From Bacteroidales bacterium (GTDB lineage: Bacteria; Bacteroidota; Bacteroidia; Bacteroidales; F082): a stretch of 64,000 nt of DNA. The notes below the pieces were generated by a model. It was given only the letters and a program-made list of their open reading frames with translations. It was not told the DNA's origin and ran no database searches. This document shows positions 1 to 9,434 of the stretch, piece after piece; the stretch's first letter is position 1, and each line of letters starts with the position of its first letter. Where the stretch lies: contig JAQVLA010000005.1 of NCBI GenBank assembly GCA_028704385.1, positions 1 to 64,000 of the forward strand, in the 5' to 3' direction. The position numbers and the translations under genes were made by a program.

Positions 1-14
1 CGCAATCAAAAAAT

Positions 15-130
<116 letters not shown>

Positions 131-137
131 TATCATT

Positions 138-169
138 AACCCCGCTACTTCTTTGTGGCGGGGTTTTTT
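138..169 (+). terminator. rRNA operon terminator
   Basis: Perfect inverted repeat AACCCCGC (138-145) and GCGGGGTT (158-165) with a 12-nt loop, followed directly by a T run. It lies just after the 5S rRNA and is read as an intrinsic terminator. Confidence 0.9.
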
Positions 170-255
170 GATTTTATCTTATTGTGGTATCTGACTGACT
201 TGTATCTAAAGTCTGATGTATTTGTTTAATTTTACACAAAATTATTCGTCTTTCT

Positions 256-2193
256 ATGTGGGCTAAATCTCTGTATTCCTCTTATATTCTTGCTTTTGTC
301 TTATTGCTTTTTAATTATTCAGTTTATTCACAATCCGATACCACTCAAATTCCTAAAATTGACTCAACAAAGATATTGTTCTTTAACTATAGTTTTGACA
401 GCCTGGCACTTAATGAAACACATTATGCTGATACCAGCCTATTTAATGCTTCTTATTTTGACCCACTAAGTGAGTCTTTCAATACTTTTGCCACACTGAG
501 CAATGCCGGTTTAGCTCATCACTCTGTTTTGAGCCCGTTTGTTAAGAATAATATAGGATTTGACATGCAGATCCCCTCTAATGAGAATTTGATAAAAAAC
601 GAAAAGGATGTACGGTTGTTTCTTCCTCTACTCCCCTATTCCGAAATTCGTTATACCATGGGAGGTAAAAAAGAACAGCAGTTAGGCGTATATTTTTCGC
701 GCGAATTTGCACCACGATTTATATTAGGAATGGATTATAACCTGATTAACTCACCTGGTCCATATCTCAATAATAAAACCAATAATAGTAGTGTGATTTT
801 TTCTGGTAGCTATCGCACTAATGACGAGAGATATGGCTTAGGCGCATTCTATTTTCGAAACAAACTCGAACAACAGGAAAATGGTGGAATTGTTGACGAT
901 AGTATCTTCATCAATAATATAGAAACTGACCGACGTGTGATTGATGTCTGGCTTGAACAAGCCAACAGTGTCATCAAATCATCAGGGTTTGGGTTTGAGC
1001 AATATTTTGTTATCTCGCCTCCAAATACACAATTAATTGATTCATCAGCAAAAACAAGAAACAGACTGCAGGCAGGACGTATTAAGCACAGCTTTCTTTA
1101 CAAAAGAAATCAATTAAGTTATTCAGATAATAATCCGTTAAATGAATTTTATGAGCCATATGATCCTGTTCTGGATGAAATTTTGACACATGATTCCATA
1201 TCAACACAAATGATTAAAAACACTTTGATTTGGAATAGTTTAAGTTATAGAAAGCCCAACAAAACCCCACTGTTCTTTTTTTATTTTGGAGGCCATCATG
1301 CTGCATATAAGTTATTTCAGGCTACTAACGACAGTCTGCTCTATGTGAGACGATACAATAATAATCAACTAGGTGTCCTTGGCGGATTTAATCTCAATAT
1401 AAAAAACAAAACTCAAATTTTGGCTCATCTGGATATGCTGATCGGTGGATATCAGGCTGGAGATTTTACATTTGAAAGTAAAGCCAGCCAAGGTTTCAGA
1501 ACTAAAACAAAGGACTTTGGTGAAATCGAGATTTCACTAAAACTTCTGTCCCAATCACCTTCCTGGTTCTATAATGGCTTGTTATCCAATCATTTCAGGT
1601 GGGATAATAATTTTGAAAAACAAAATACATTTGAACTTGAAGGAGCTTATAAATATAAATTTGTAAAAGTTGCTGTTAAACAGGCCAGCGTTGATAAATA
1701 CCTCTTTCTCAATTCTAATGCCACCCCTGAACAAATTGGAGGGACACTAAACATCAGAACGATCAAGTCAACTTTTGATATAGGTAAAGGAAAATTTGAA
1801 ATAAGAGGGTTTATCTCATATCAAAAAGCTGATATTGATAGTGTTATGCATCTTCCGGAATTTGCTGCCAATCTCAAATTTGCCTTCTCACAAACACTCT
1901 TTAATAAGGCAGCGGTAGTGCAACCTGGTTTCAATATCAGATGGTTTAGTGCCTATTATGCTGATGCCTATATGCCTGCCTTAAGAAGGTTTCATGTACA
2001 ATACGACAAAAAAATCGGTAATTATCCCTATCTGGATGTGATATTGGCATTGAAGGTAAAACGGGCTAATATTTATATCCAATATGCCAATTTATTTGGG
2101 TTAACAGGGGATTTCAACTATTTTACCACACCAGGGTATCCCATGCGCGATGCCCGGTTTTATTTCGGAGTAAACTGGCGATTTTTCCAATAA
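256..2193 (+). CDS. putative outer-membrane porin (Porin_10-like)
   Basis: A 645-residue exported protein. An N-terminal hydrophobic segment (about 8-25) ending near VYSQS is a signal peptide. The rest is made of alternating polar/aromatic stretches typical of beta-barrel strands, and it ends in an aromatic-rich strand (NWRFFQ). Length, the DTTQIPKIDSTK start of the mature protein and the overall pattern match the family annotated in Bacteroidota as putative porin (Porin_10). It should sit in the outer membrane; substrate is unknown. It ends one base before the stop of the convergent J-domain gene, with no room for a separate terminator. Family assignment is by recall of the pattern, so moderately sure. 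Confidence 0.65.
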   Translation: MWAKSLYSSYILAFVLLLFNYSVYSQSDTTQIPKIDSTKILFFNYSFDSLALNETHYADTSLFNASYFDPLSESFNTFATLSNAGLAHHSVLSPFVKNNIGFDMQIPSNENLIKNEKDVRLFLPLLPYSEIRYTMGGKKEQQLGVYFSREFAPRFILGMDYNLINSPGPYLNNKTNNSSVIFSGSYRTNDERYGLGAFYFRNKLEQQENGGIVDDSIFINNIETDRRVIDVWLEQANSVIKSSGFGFEQYFVISPPNTQLIDSSAKTRNRLQAGRIKHSFLYKRNQLSYSDNNPLNEFYEPYDPVLDEILTHDSISTQMIKNTLIWNSLSYRKPNKTPLFFFYFGGHHAAYKLFQATNDSLLYVRRYNNNQLGVLGGFNLNIKNKTQILAHLDMLIGGYQAGDFTFESKASQGFRTKTKDFGEIEISLKLLSQSPSWFYNGLLSNHFRWDNNFEKQNTFELEGAYKYKFVKVAVKQASVDKYLFLNSNATPEQIGGTLNIRTIKSTFDIGKGKFEIRGFISYQKADIDSVMHLPEFAANLKFAFSQTLFNKAAVVQPGFNIRWFSAYYADAYMPALRRFHVQYDKKIGNYPYLDVILALKVKRANIYIQYANLFGLTGDFNYFTTPGYPMRDARFYFGVNWRFFQ

Positions 2194-3006
2194 TTAAACC
2201 AGCTTACGTTCCTTTTTTATATGCTCGTAGGCAGCAGTCACTTCTTTGAATTTGGCTTCAGCAGCTTTTCTTACATCTTCGCCTAAATGATTCACTTTGT
2301 CGGGATGAAATTTTCGTGCCATCTCGTGATATGCTTTCTTCACCTCAGTATCAGAAGCTTCTGGCTGTATTTCCAGAATTTTATATGCACTGTTGGAATC
2401 CTTTACAAACATCGCTTTGATGGCATCAAAATCGGATAGCCCTATTCCTAAATAGGCCGCAATTGTGCTAATTGTATTAACTTCTTTAGGAGGTAATTGG
2501 CCATCTGCCTGGGCTATTCCAAACAAATAATGTAATAATTGCAATCGCGAAGAATAGTCCATAAACTGTTCAATCTGACGGCTTACCTCTTGGATATTAA
2601 TATCTTGCTTTAGAATCTCACGTAGCATTAATATGGATTCTTCGGCAGAAGATTGACCAAAATTGGAAATAAAAAATCGCTTCACATAATCCAATTCCGA
2701 TTTTCTAACGTTTCCATCAGCTTTCATAACAGCAGCTGAAAGCACCAACAGACTGATCTTAAAATCTCCCTCCAGGGTTCTTTCCGGGTAAGTATAGGTT
2801 CCGGTCTGCATATCTTCGAACATTTTGCCGAAAGCAAATCCCAATATCCCACCAATAGGACCACCAAAAGCCCAGCCCAGGCCCCCTCCTACCCATTTGG
2901 CATAACCACCTCTTCTTCTCTTTTTCATTTTTGCACTTGAATCATTCCTGCTATAAAAATATCCAACTAAAATCAGAATAATAATAATCGTAAAAAACCA
3001 GCCCAT
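2194..3006 (-). CDS. DjlA-like membrane-anchored TerB/J-domain co-chaperone
   Basis: About 270 residues. Order: one N-terminal transmembrane helix (about 2-17), a basic and Gly-rich stretch (about 25-60, KKRRRGGYAK then GGGLGWAFGG), a TerB-like helical domain (about 75-190) with acidic KADGNVRKSE and QADGQLPPKE motifs, and a C-terminal J domain (about 205-268) with the HPD tripeptide at about 234-236. That is the DjlA layout: a membrane-tethered J protein that stimulates DnaK. I start at the ATG at 3006 (MGWFF) rather than the frame's first ATG at 3024, because a perfect -7 box on this strand covers 3022-3029. Confidence 0.85.
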   Translation of the reverse strand: MGWFFTIIIILILVGYFYSRNDSSAKMKKRRRGGYAKWVGGGLGWAFGGPIGGILGFAFGKMFEDMQTGTYTYPERTLEGDFKISLLVLSAAVMKADGNVRKSELDYVKRFFISNFGQSSAEESILMLREILKQDINIQEVSRQIEQFMDYSSRLQLLHYLFGIAQADGQLPPKEVNTISTIAAYLGIGLSDFDAIKAMFVKDSNSAYKILEIQPEASDTEVKKAYHEMARKFHPDKVNHLGEDVRKAAEAKFKEVTAAYEHIKKERKLV

Positions 3007-3021
3007 GAATTCAATTTTTAG

Positions 3022-3029
3022 CAAAAATA
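3022..3029 (-). promoter_or_regulatory. -7 box for the DjlA-like gene
   Basis: Plus-strand CAAAAATA reads TATTTTTG on the minus strand, a perfect TAnnTTTG -7 box. It ends 15 nt before the chosen ATG, giving a very short leader. No clear -33 TTTG is seen. Confidence 0.5.
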
Positions 3030-3087
3030 GATTTTTTACCCCTATTCAGGTATTTCATTTCATGTAAAAAGTAATCGTAATTTAAAA

Positions 3088-3115
3088 TTGAATTAAACAA
3101 ATTAATATAAATTTG
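3088..3115 (+). promoter_or_regulatory. promoter of the 107-residue gene
   Basis: TTG at 3088-3090, 17-nt gap, then a perfect -7 box TAAATTTG at 3108-3115. The start codon of the next gene lies 43 nt downstream. The pairing supports the small gene as real. Confidence 0.5.
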
Positions 3116-3158
3116 TGCCTCCTTCAATTGTTGAACCTCACTTCAAAATTAAAAATCA

Positions 3159-3482
3159 ATGAATTGGAAACCTTTTGGCAAATCAGGTAAAATTCCCATT
3201 GACATTGCATATCAATATCATAAACCTGATTCCAATTGCCTGGTCGTTTATAATCTCACAAGCAGAACACTAAGGCAATTAGAAGTTGTAATTATTTGTA
3301 AATCAGGAATTAATTACAGTATAAAACTTAATGAACTCTTAAAGAAAACAGGTGATTTAATTAGCCTATCCGACTTCAACGAGGGCACATTGAATCATAC
3401 GCTTATAGATCATATTATAATAAAAGCACCCGAAATAAACTGCACTTTCATGCCAGAGCAAAATAAATTCAGACTTAAATAA
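3159..3482 (+). CDS. hypothetical protein, 107 residues
   Basis: I do not recognise a family. The protein is soluble, without signal peptide or membrane segment, with alternating beta-type stretches (LVVYNL, LEVVIICKSG, HIIIKAPE). It lies alone between a divergent J-domain gene and the convergent saccharopine dehydrogenase gene, and has its own Bacteroidota promoter (3088-3115). Codon use resembles its neighbours and no longer frame competes on the other strand, so it is probably a true gene of unknown role. Confidence 0.55.
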   Translation: MNWKPFGKSGKIPIDIAYQYHKPDSNCLVVYNLTSRTLRQLEVVIICKSGINYSIKLNELLKKTGDLISLSDFNEGTLNHTLIDHIIIKAPEINCTFMPEQNKFRLK

Positions 3483-3527
3483 TTTCTTTTATCAGCTGTT
3501 TATGATTTGTGATTTATGCCCGGTAAC

Positions 3528-4862
3528 TCATATAGTCCTTTCCTTTTCAACAAATCTTACACCATACTCTTCAAGCTCATCCAGAACCGGATTGTATAAT
3601 TCGGGCATTGTTGGGATGATAACACCTTTTTGTTTAATCTGATCCGTAAGTAACAATTTTACCGCAATTGCCAAAGGTGTACCTACCGTGATGGCCATAG
3701 CAGTTTCGGTTGTACTTTTACCGATATAGGCCATTGATGAAACTACCTGATAACGAATATCTTTCAGTTCATACTCAAATTCGTGTTGCATAAGAATCAT
3801 GTCCTTGTCATCAGGTCCAAGCACCCATTTTTCCGTCAGGAGTTTTTGTAAAATCTGAGCCGGGCTTGCATTTTTAAGTCCTATTTTTTTGTTTTCAAAA
3901 ATCCCTAGCCATTTTAGCTTGTGAATGATATCGCCATCTGGCTCAAGATGTAAATATTCTATCAGCTTTTCCTCAACAGGTTTTTCGGGATCATATTTCA
4001 AAAATGTATTGATAAATTCGCGATAAGTCATGTTTTCGGACTCCTCAATAATATAAGTGTCATCAGTGATTCCAAGCTGAACAAATACGTTCCATGCAGC
4101 TGAATAGCCCGGACGACGCATTGTGCCCCTGAAAATCGTAGGTATATTATCCAGTTGATATATCTTTCTGTATTTCAGAGAATCTCTGTTTGGATAAATC
4201 TCAAACTTCCCGTAATCCAAAACTTCTCTTTCGAGGATACGGTTAAACAACTGATGATAGGGAATATATTTATAGCGTCCGTTTTTGATATATTGCGAAA
4301 CTCCCTGGCCTGCTAACACGACATTTCTTGGGTTCCACGTAAATTTATAATTCCATGGATTATTGTCAGATTCCGGAGCAATCAAACCTCCGGTAAAAGA
4401 ATAAAACGATTTAAGTTGACCACCTTTTTCACGAATTCTGTCAATCACTCGCATAGCCGACATATGATCTATCCCGGGATCAACACCTAATTCATTCAAA
4501 AAGCTCAGGTTTTTTGCTTTGATCTCAGGTTCCATTGATTTCAGCAATGGTGAAACATATGAGGCAGTGGCCATTTGTATTCCTTTCTTAATGCAGGCCA
4601 CAGCAATAACATCGTGAAAGCGGGCTGGTAACAAAGAAACTACCACATCTTTTTTATCAATCAAACCATCTATGTCGCCTGAATCCGAAACATCAAATCC
4701 TACGGCTTTCGCCCTTGGATGACCATTTATTTTTTTTTGTGCCAGCTCTTCATTAATATCAGCCAGCACCAAATGCCAATCATAAATTTCTGCCTGTTTC
4801 AAAAGATAATTAATCAGACAAGTAGCCGACAAGCCGGCTCCCAAAACCAGAATTTGTTTCAT
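3528..4862 (-). CDS. saccharopine dehydrogenase (L-glutamate-forming), SDH half of a split LKR/SDH
   Basis: 444 residues. It starts with a Rossmann motif (VLGAGLSATCLINYLL, about 6-21) and continues with features shared with the SDH domain of eukaryotic aminoadipate semialdehyde synthase: VVSLLP, MATASYVSP, NELGVDPGIDHMSAM, a GGLIAPESDNNPWNYKF-type segment, then YPNRDSLKY and RGTMRRPGY. It should oxidise saccharopine to glutamate and 2-aminoadipate semialdehyde. The upstream gene encodes the LKR half, so together they form a lysine catabolic module. It could act in the opposite, synthetic direction, but domain type and pairing favour breakdown. Confidence 0.85.
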   Translation of the reverse strand: MKQILVLGAGLSATCLINYLLKQAEIYDWHLVLADINEELAQKKINGHPRAKAVGFDVSDSGDIDGLIDKKDVVVSLLPARFHDVIAVACIKKGIQMATASYVSPLLKSMEPEIKAKNLSFLNELGVDPGIDHMSAMRVIDRIREKGGQLKSFYSFTGGLIAPESDNNPWNYKFTWNPRNVVLAGQGVSQYIKNGRYKYIPYHQLFNRILEREVLDYGKFEIYPNRDSLKYRKIYQLDNIPTIFRGTMRRPGYSAAWNVFVQLGITDDTYIIEESENMTYREFINTFLKYDPEKPVEEKLIEYLHLEPDGDIIHKLKWLGIFENKKIGLKNASPAQILQKLLTEKWVLGPDDKDMILMQHEFEYELKDIRYQVVSSMAYIGKSTTETAMAITVGTPLAIAVKLLLTDQIKQKGVIIPTMPELYNPVLDELEEYGVRFVEKERTI

Positions 4863-4907
4863 AAACTTGTTTTAACTTATTTTTTCGGAAAGAAACTTCT
4901 TCTAAAA

Positions 4908-6224
4908 CTATTCCACAAACTTTTTTAAATAAACATAGTCAGGCGTAAGCTCACCTTGATGTAAAATCAATGCCCGCTTCAAAGGTGCCAGTAATTTAAG
5001 TTGATCAAAATCAACCCCAAAATCTGTTTCAGCAACCGCCTTGACAAATGGAAAAAGTGCATCGCTGAATGCTTCGGATGATTCACGTGGTAATTCACTT
5101 GGCAAAATATCAACAGCCATCACCAAAACTCCATCTCCTTCGAAACCCATTTTATAAGCACGTGTTTTCGGATTATATACAAAAACAGGATCTTCAATTT
5201 CTGTCCCTTTATGCGTACATTCAATTGAACCATCAGGATCGCAGGTTACATCACCTATCACTTTTAATTTTGGCTCTCCGTTGGCGTATAATTCTTCCAG
5301 AAAATCTTTCGTAACAATACGTGGATATTTTGTGTCCCAATACATGCAATTCATCAGGATGCTAAGCCTGGGAACGTACTTCTCAAAGCTATTCCTGTAT
5401 GCTTCTGGATGTTTATAATAATGTGAAAGTTCGAAATCCTGATTTTCTTCAACTGGTTCAGAGATATGTTTTTCCTTGAAAACAACTTTATAAACAATTG
5501 ATTTAGACAGTTTTTCCAGGTCCATAGATAGCAATTGTTCGGGCGAAATCTCGATAGATGGCAAGAGGTTGGCAATTTCCTGTGCACCTTTCGAAACATT
5601 ACCATAACCTGTAAAACCAATCACAACAGGTCCAACACCATCAGGAAGTCCATTTTTGGCGATATCCAATCCACATTCAGAAACTGCCTTCAAAGCTTCA
5701 TCAAGTGAATTATAAAGATGCGATTGTTTTATTTTAACAAAAGGTGTATCAATCCCCTGAATCTTAAGCCGTTGTCCATAGGACCACAGTGAATTGATCA
5801 TGCCTGCTAAACCCGCAAAGCGGCCAAAAAAGATTAAACGTCTGCCTTCATCATTGGTGATCTTCTCATAATCAATTAATTGGCATTTTTTTGCCATCAT
5901 GGCTTTTAGCATTGGCATATTATACGACTGCCCTTTGATCACATGCGAGAAGAAAATATAGGTTTTTCCTGATTCAAAAAAATCAATGGGCATTTCTTTC
6001 ACCCCAAAAATCACATCGGCATGTTGAATCTTATCTTTTATCTCAGCACCAGCTTGCTCAAATTCACTTTCCTTAAAAATTCGTTTAGCTGATTTTTGAA
6101 CTTCGAAACGGATACCCTGCTTAGTTAACTGCCTGATATGAAAGGGCACAAGTGCTACCCTTCGTTCCATGACGTACTTGTCCTCATGACGAATTCCAAT
6201 GATATATTTCATAGACATGATCAT
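4908..6224 (-). CDS. lysine-ketoglutarate reductase (saccharopine-forming), LKR half
   Basis: 438 residues of the AlaDH/PNT-like LKR domain. Diagnostic stretches line up with the first half of eukaryotic LKR/SDH: RHEDKYVMERRVALVP, FGVKEMP, FFSHVIKGQ, LIDYEKITNDEGRR, FFGRFAGLAGMIN, FTGYGNVSKGAQEI, GDVTCDPDGSIECT and LPSELPRESSEAF. The reaction is L-lysine plus 2-oxoglutarate plus NAD(P)H to saccharopine. It is the promoter-proximal gene, 45 nt before the SDH half, so both are probably cotranscribed. ATGs at 6224, 6218 and 6212 are all possible; MKYIIGIRHED at 6212 is the conserved start of the fold. Confidence 0.85.
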   Translation of the reverse strand: MIMSMKYIIGIRHEDKYVMERRVALVPFHIRQLTKQGIRFEVQKSAKRIFKESEFEQAGAEIKDKIQHADVIFGVKEMPIDFFESGKTYIFFSHVIKGQSYNMPMLKAMMAKKCQLIDYEKITNDEGRRLIFFGRFAGLAGMINSLWSYGQRLKIQGIDTPFVKIKQSHLYNSLDEALKAVSECGLDIAKNGLPDGVGPVVIGFTGYGNVSKGAQEIANLLPSIEISPEQLLSMDLEKLSKSIVYKVVFKEKHISEPVEENQDFELSHYYKHPEAYRNSFEKYVPRLSILMNCMYWDTKYPRIVTKDFLEELYANGEPKLKVIGDVTCDPDGSIECTHKGTEIEDPVFVYNPKTRAYKMGFEGDGVLVMAVDILPSELPRESSEAFSDALFPFVKAVAETDFGVDFDQLKLLAPLKRALILHQGELTPDYVYLKKFVE

Positions 6225-6378
6225 AAAAATAAAAGCACGAAATTCACCCTTTTTTTCCGATTCTTCAAGCCAAGATCGACATTTAATTGGACAAAGTTCA
6301 ATTTAGAAAGCTTTTAAATTATTGTAAAGCTGAAATTCAACCGATTGCAATAAAAAAAGAATTTATTAACTTATTTAG

Positions 6379-6412
6379 TTGCCGGCATCGAGCTATAAAA
6401 ACCGTACTTTTG
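6379..6412 (+). promoter_or_regulatory. ppdK promoter
   Basis: TTG at 6379-6381, a 23-nt gap and a perfect -7 box TACTTTTG at 6405-6412. This leaves a leader of about 75-80 nt before the ppdK ATG. It sits in the 269-bp divergent region shared with the LKR gene. Confidence 0.5.
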
Positions 6413-6493
6413 TGCTGCTTTTCGAAACGAAATCAACGTAATTATCAGTAATACAGAAATATATAATAGTTTCATCAACAAAATCTATTCAAC

Positions 6494-9280
6494 ATGTCAA
6501 AAGCCAAGTATGTTTATTCCTTCGGTGATCGCAAAGCCGATGGTAATTCCTCAATGAAAGCCCTGCTGGGTGGTAAAGGTGCCAATCTTGCCGAAATGAA
6601 TTTGATCGGTGTTCCGGTTCCTCCTGGTTTTACAATTACAACAGAGGTTTGTACACTTTATTACGAAAAAGGACATGACGCAACTGTAAAATTAATCCGC
6701 AACGAAGTTGAAGCTGCTGTTGATAAAGTTGAAAAAATAATGGGCACCAAATTCGGTGATCGCGAAAATCCGTGTTTGTTGTCAGTCCGTTCAGGGGCAC
6801 GTGCTTCAATGCCCGGCATGATGGACACAGTTTTAAACCTCGGACTGAATGATGCTGCTGTGGAAGGCATTGCACGCAAAACAGGAAACGATCGTTTTGC
6901 CTGGGATTCCTACCGTCGTTTTGTACAAATGTATGGTGATGTGGTTATGGGCATGAAACCCGAATCCAAAGAAGATCATGATCCCTTTGAAGTGATCATT
7001 GACCAGATTAAAGAAGAAAAAGGTGTTGCACTCGACACTGAACTCAAGACAGATGACCTGAAAGAAATGGTACGCCGATTTAAAGAGGCCGTGAAAAAAT
7101 CAACCGGCAAAGACTTTCCGGATGATCCATGGGAACAGCTTTGGGGATCTATCATGGCCGTATTCAACAGTTGGATGAACGAACGCGCCATTGTTTACCG
7201 CAAACTCAACAATATTCCTGCCGAGTGGGGAACAGCCGTAAATGTACAGGCCATGGTATTCGGAAATATGGGAAATACCTCAGGTACAGGTGTTGCCTTC
7301 ACACGCGATGCAGCCACAGGCGAAGATATTTTCAACGGAGAATATTTGCTCAATGCTCAGGGAGAAGATGTTGTTGCCGGAATTCGTACACCACAGGAAA
7401 TCACACTTGAAGGTTCGCATCGCTGGGCAGCACTGCAAAATGTTCCAGAAGAGGAACGTGCTAGTAAGTTCCCTTCGCTGGAAGAAGCAATGCCTGAAAT
7501 TTATCAGGAGTTGAACAGGCTTCAGCAAAAACTTGAAGACCATTATCGTGATATGCAGGATCTTGAATTTACTATTCAGGAAGGCAAACTTTGGATTCTA
7601 CAAACACGAAACGGAAAACGTACGGGTGCCGCTATGGTTCGTATTGCTGTAGAAATGATGAAACAAGGCACCATCAGCAAAAATGAAGCTATTATGCGTG
7701 TTGAACCTAACAAACTGGACGAATTACTTCATCCTGTTTTTGATGGTAATGCACTTACCAAAGCCAAAGTAATGGCCAAAGGTTTACCCGCATCACCTGG
7801 TGCTGCCAGCGGACAAATCGTTTTTCATGCTGATGAAGCCGAAACCTGGGCAGCTGACGGTAAAAAAGTGATACTGGTACGTGTGGAAACATCACCCGAG
7901 GATCTCAAAGGTATGAATGTAGCTGAAGGAATCCTAACCGCTCGTGGTGGAATGACATCACACGCTGCTGTTGTTGCCCGCGGAATGGGCAAATGTTGCG
8001 TTTCGGGTGCTGGTGGAATTAAGATAGACTACAAAGCTCGCACCATAACCATGAATGGAAAAACCTTTAATGAGGGTGATTTCATCTCTCTGAATGGTAG
8101 TACCGGTGAAGTTTATGATGGTCGTGTTCAAACCAAAGACCCTGAATTGAGTGGCTATTTTGGCGAACTGATGAAATTGGCCGACAAGAAATCGAAACTC
8201 ACTGTAAGAACTAATGCTGATACACCGCACGATTCTGAAGTTGCTCGTAATTTTGGCGCTCAGGGTATCGGCCTTTGCCGCACAGAACATATGTTCTTTG
8301 GCGGAGACAAGATCATCGCTATGCGCGAAATGATCCTCGCAGCTGATGAAGCTGGACGGCGTAAAGCATTGGACAAACTGTTACCCATCCAACGCGAAGA
8401 CTTTGAAGGCATTTTTGAAGCAATGAATGGCCTTCCCGTCACGGTACGTTTGCTCGACCCACCTTTGCATGAGTTTGTACCACATGATGATAAGGGTCAG
8501 CAGGAAATGGCCAAAGTGATGGGTGTGCCAGTCGAAACCATTAAAAATAAGGTTCATGATCTGGCTGAGTTCAACCCCATGTTGGGTCATCGCGGCTGCC
8601 GCTTAGGAAATACTTATCCCGAAATTACTGAAATGCAGGCCAGAGCCATCATCGAAGCTGCACTCAACCTGAAAACCCGTGGTGTTGTTACCTTACCTGA
8701 AATTATGATCCCACTCACCGGTACGCATGCAGAGATGAAAATGCAGGAACAAATCGTTCGCGACACTATTAATAAGGTATTTGAAGAACGAAACGACTCC
8801 ATCAAATATCTGGTCGGGACTATGATCGAAGTTCCGCGTGCTGCCCTTACTGCCGATGAAATTGCAAAATCAGCAGAGTTTTTCTCTTTCGGAACAAACG
8901 ACCTTACACAGATGACCTTTGGCTACAGCCGTGATGATGCCGGACGTTTTCTCGATGTGTATCTTAAAAAAGGCATCCTGAAACATGATCCTTTCCAGAT
9001 TTTGGATCAAACCGGTGTTGGACAATTGGTAAAAATGGCAGTTAAAAGGGGTCGCAAAACACGTCCTGATATCAAATTAGGAATTTGTGGAGAGCATGGT
9101 GGCGAGCCAAGCTCAGTCATGTTCTGTCATGAGGCAGGATTGAATTATGTGAGCTGTTCACCTTACCGTGTACCAATCGCACGTTTGGCTGCCGCTCAAG
9201 CTGCAGTGGCTGAAAAAATGGCAAAAAAAGCCAAAAAAGCAGCCAAGTCTAAAAAAGATAAGAAAAAGTCTAAAAAATAG
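6494..9280 (+). CDS. ppdK: pyruvate, phosphate dikinase
   Basis: 928 residues with all PPDK domains: N-terminal ATP-grasp nucleotide-binding part ([10 protein letters not shown] near 30, [16 protein letters not shown] near 95-110), the swivelling phosphohistidine domain with catalytic His490 in [13 protein letters not shown], and the C-terminal PEP/pyruvate barrel with GLCRTEHMF and the Cys region [11 protein letters not shown] (Cys near 865). It interconverts pyruvate, ATP and Pi with PEP, AMP and PPi in the cytoplasm. Length is slightly above the usual 870-910 because of a Lys/Ala-rich tail of about 20 residues (from about 908). Followed by its own terminator and then pckA, the other PEP-forming enzyme. 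Confidence 0.97.
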   Translation: MSKAKYVYSFGDRKADGNSSMKALLGGKGANLAEMNLIGVPVPPGFTITTEVCTLYYEKGHDATVKLIRNEVEAAVDKVEKIMGTKFGDRENPCLLSVRSGARASMPGMMDTVLNLGLNDAAVEGIARKTGNDRFAWDSYRRFVQMYGDVVMGMKPESKEDHDPFEVIIDQIKEEKGVALDTELKTDDLKEMVRRFKEAVKKSTGKDFPDDPWEQLWGSIMAVFNSWMNERAIVYRKLNNIPAEWGTAVNVQAMVFGNMGNTSGTGVAFTRDAATGEDIFNGEYLLNAQGEDVVAGIRTPQEITLEGSHRWAALQNVPEEERASKFPSLEEAMPEIYQELNRLQQKLEDHYRDMQDLEFTIQEGKLWILQTRNGKRTGAAMVRIAVEMMKQGTISKNEAIMRVEPNKLDELLHPVFDGNALTKAKVMAKGLPASPGAASGQIVFHADEAETWAADGKKVILVRVETSPEDLKGMNVAEGILTARGGMTSHAAVVARGMGKCCVSGAGGIKIDYKARTITMNGKTFNEGDFISLNGSTGEVYDGRVQTKDPELSGYFGELMKLADKKSKLTVRTNADTPHDSEVARNFGAQGIGLCRTEHMFFGGDKIIAMREMILAADEAGRRKALDKLLPIQREDFEGIFEAMNGLPVTVRLLDPPLHEFVPHDDKGQQEMAKVMGVPVETIKNKVHDLAEFNPMLGHRGCRLGNTYPEITEMQARAIIEAALNLKTRGVVTLPEIMIPLTGTHAEMKMQEQIVRDTINKVFEERNDSIKYLVGTMIEVPRAALTADEIAKSAEFFSFGTNDLTQMTFGYSRDDAGRFLDVYLKKGILKHDPFQILDQTGVGQLVKMAVKRGRKTRPDIKLGICGEHGGEPSSVMFCHEAGLNYVSCSPYRVPIARLAAAQAAVAEKMAKKAKKAAKSKKDKKKSKK

Positions 9281-9305
9281 GCACTTGAGCAAGCAATTAC
9301 ATATA

Positions 9306-9334
9306 AAGGCAACCAAAAATCGGGTTGCCTTTTT
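9306..9334 (+). terminator. ppdK terminator
   Basis: AAGGCAACC (9306-9314) pairs with GGTTGCCTT (9323-9331) and is followed by Ts. It separates ppdK from pckA, so the two are transcribed independently. Confidence 0.85.
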
Positions 9335-9363
9335 ACTTGCGCTTATATTCCAATCGCAAACGA

Positions 9364-9393
9364 TTGAGATTCGACAATTCTTTTTTACCTTTG
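9364..9393 (+). promoter_or_regulatory. pckA promoter
   Basis: ATTG at 9363-9366, 19-nt gap, perfect -7 box TACCTTTG at 9386-9393. Spacing matches the Bacteroidota consensus. The pckA ATG follows 41 nt later. Confidence 0.65.
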
Positions 9394-9434
9394 CCTCTTT
9401 ATTTTTTATCATAAAATAATTCAAATACAAAAAC

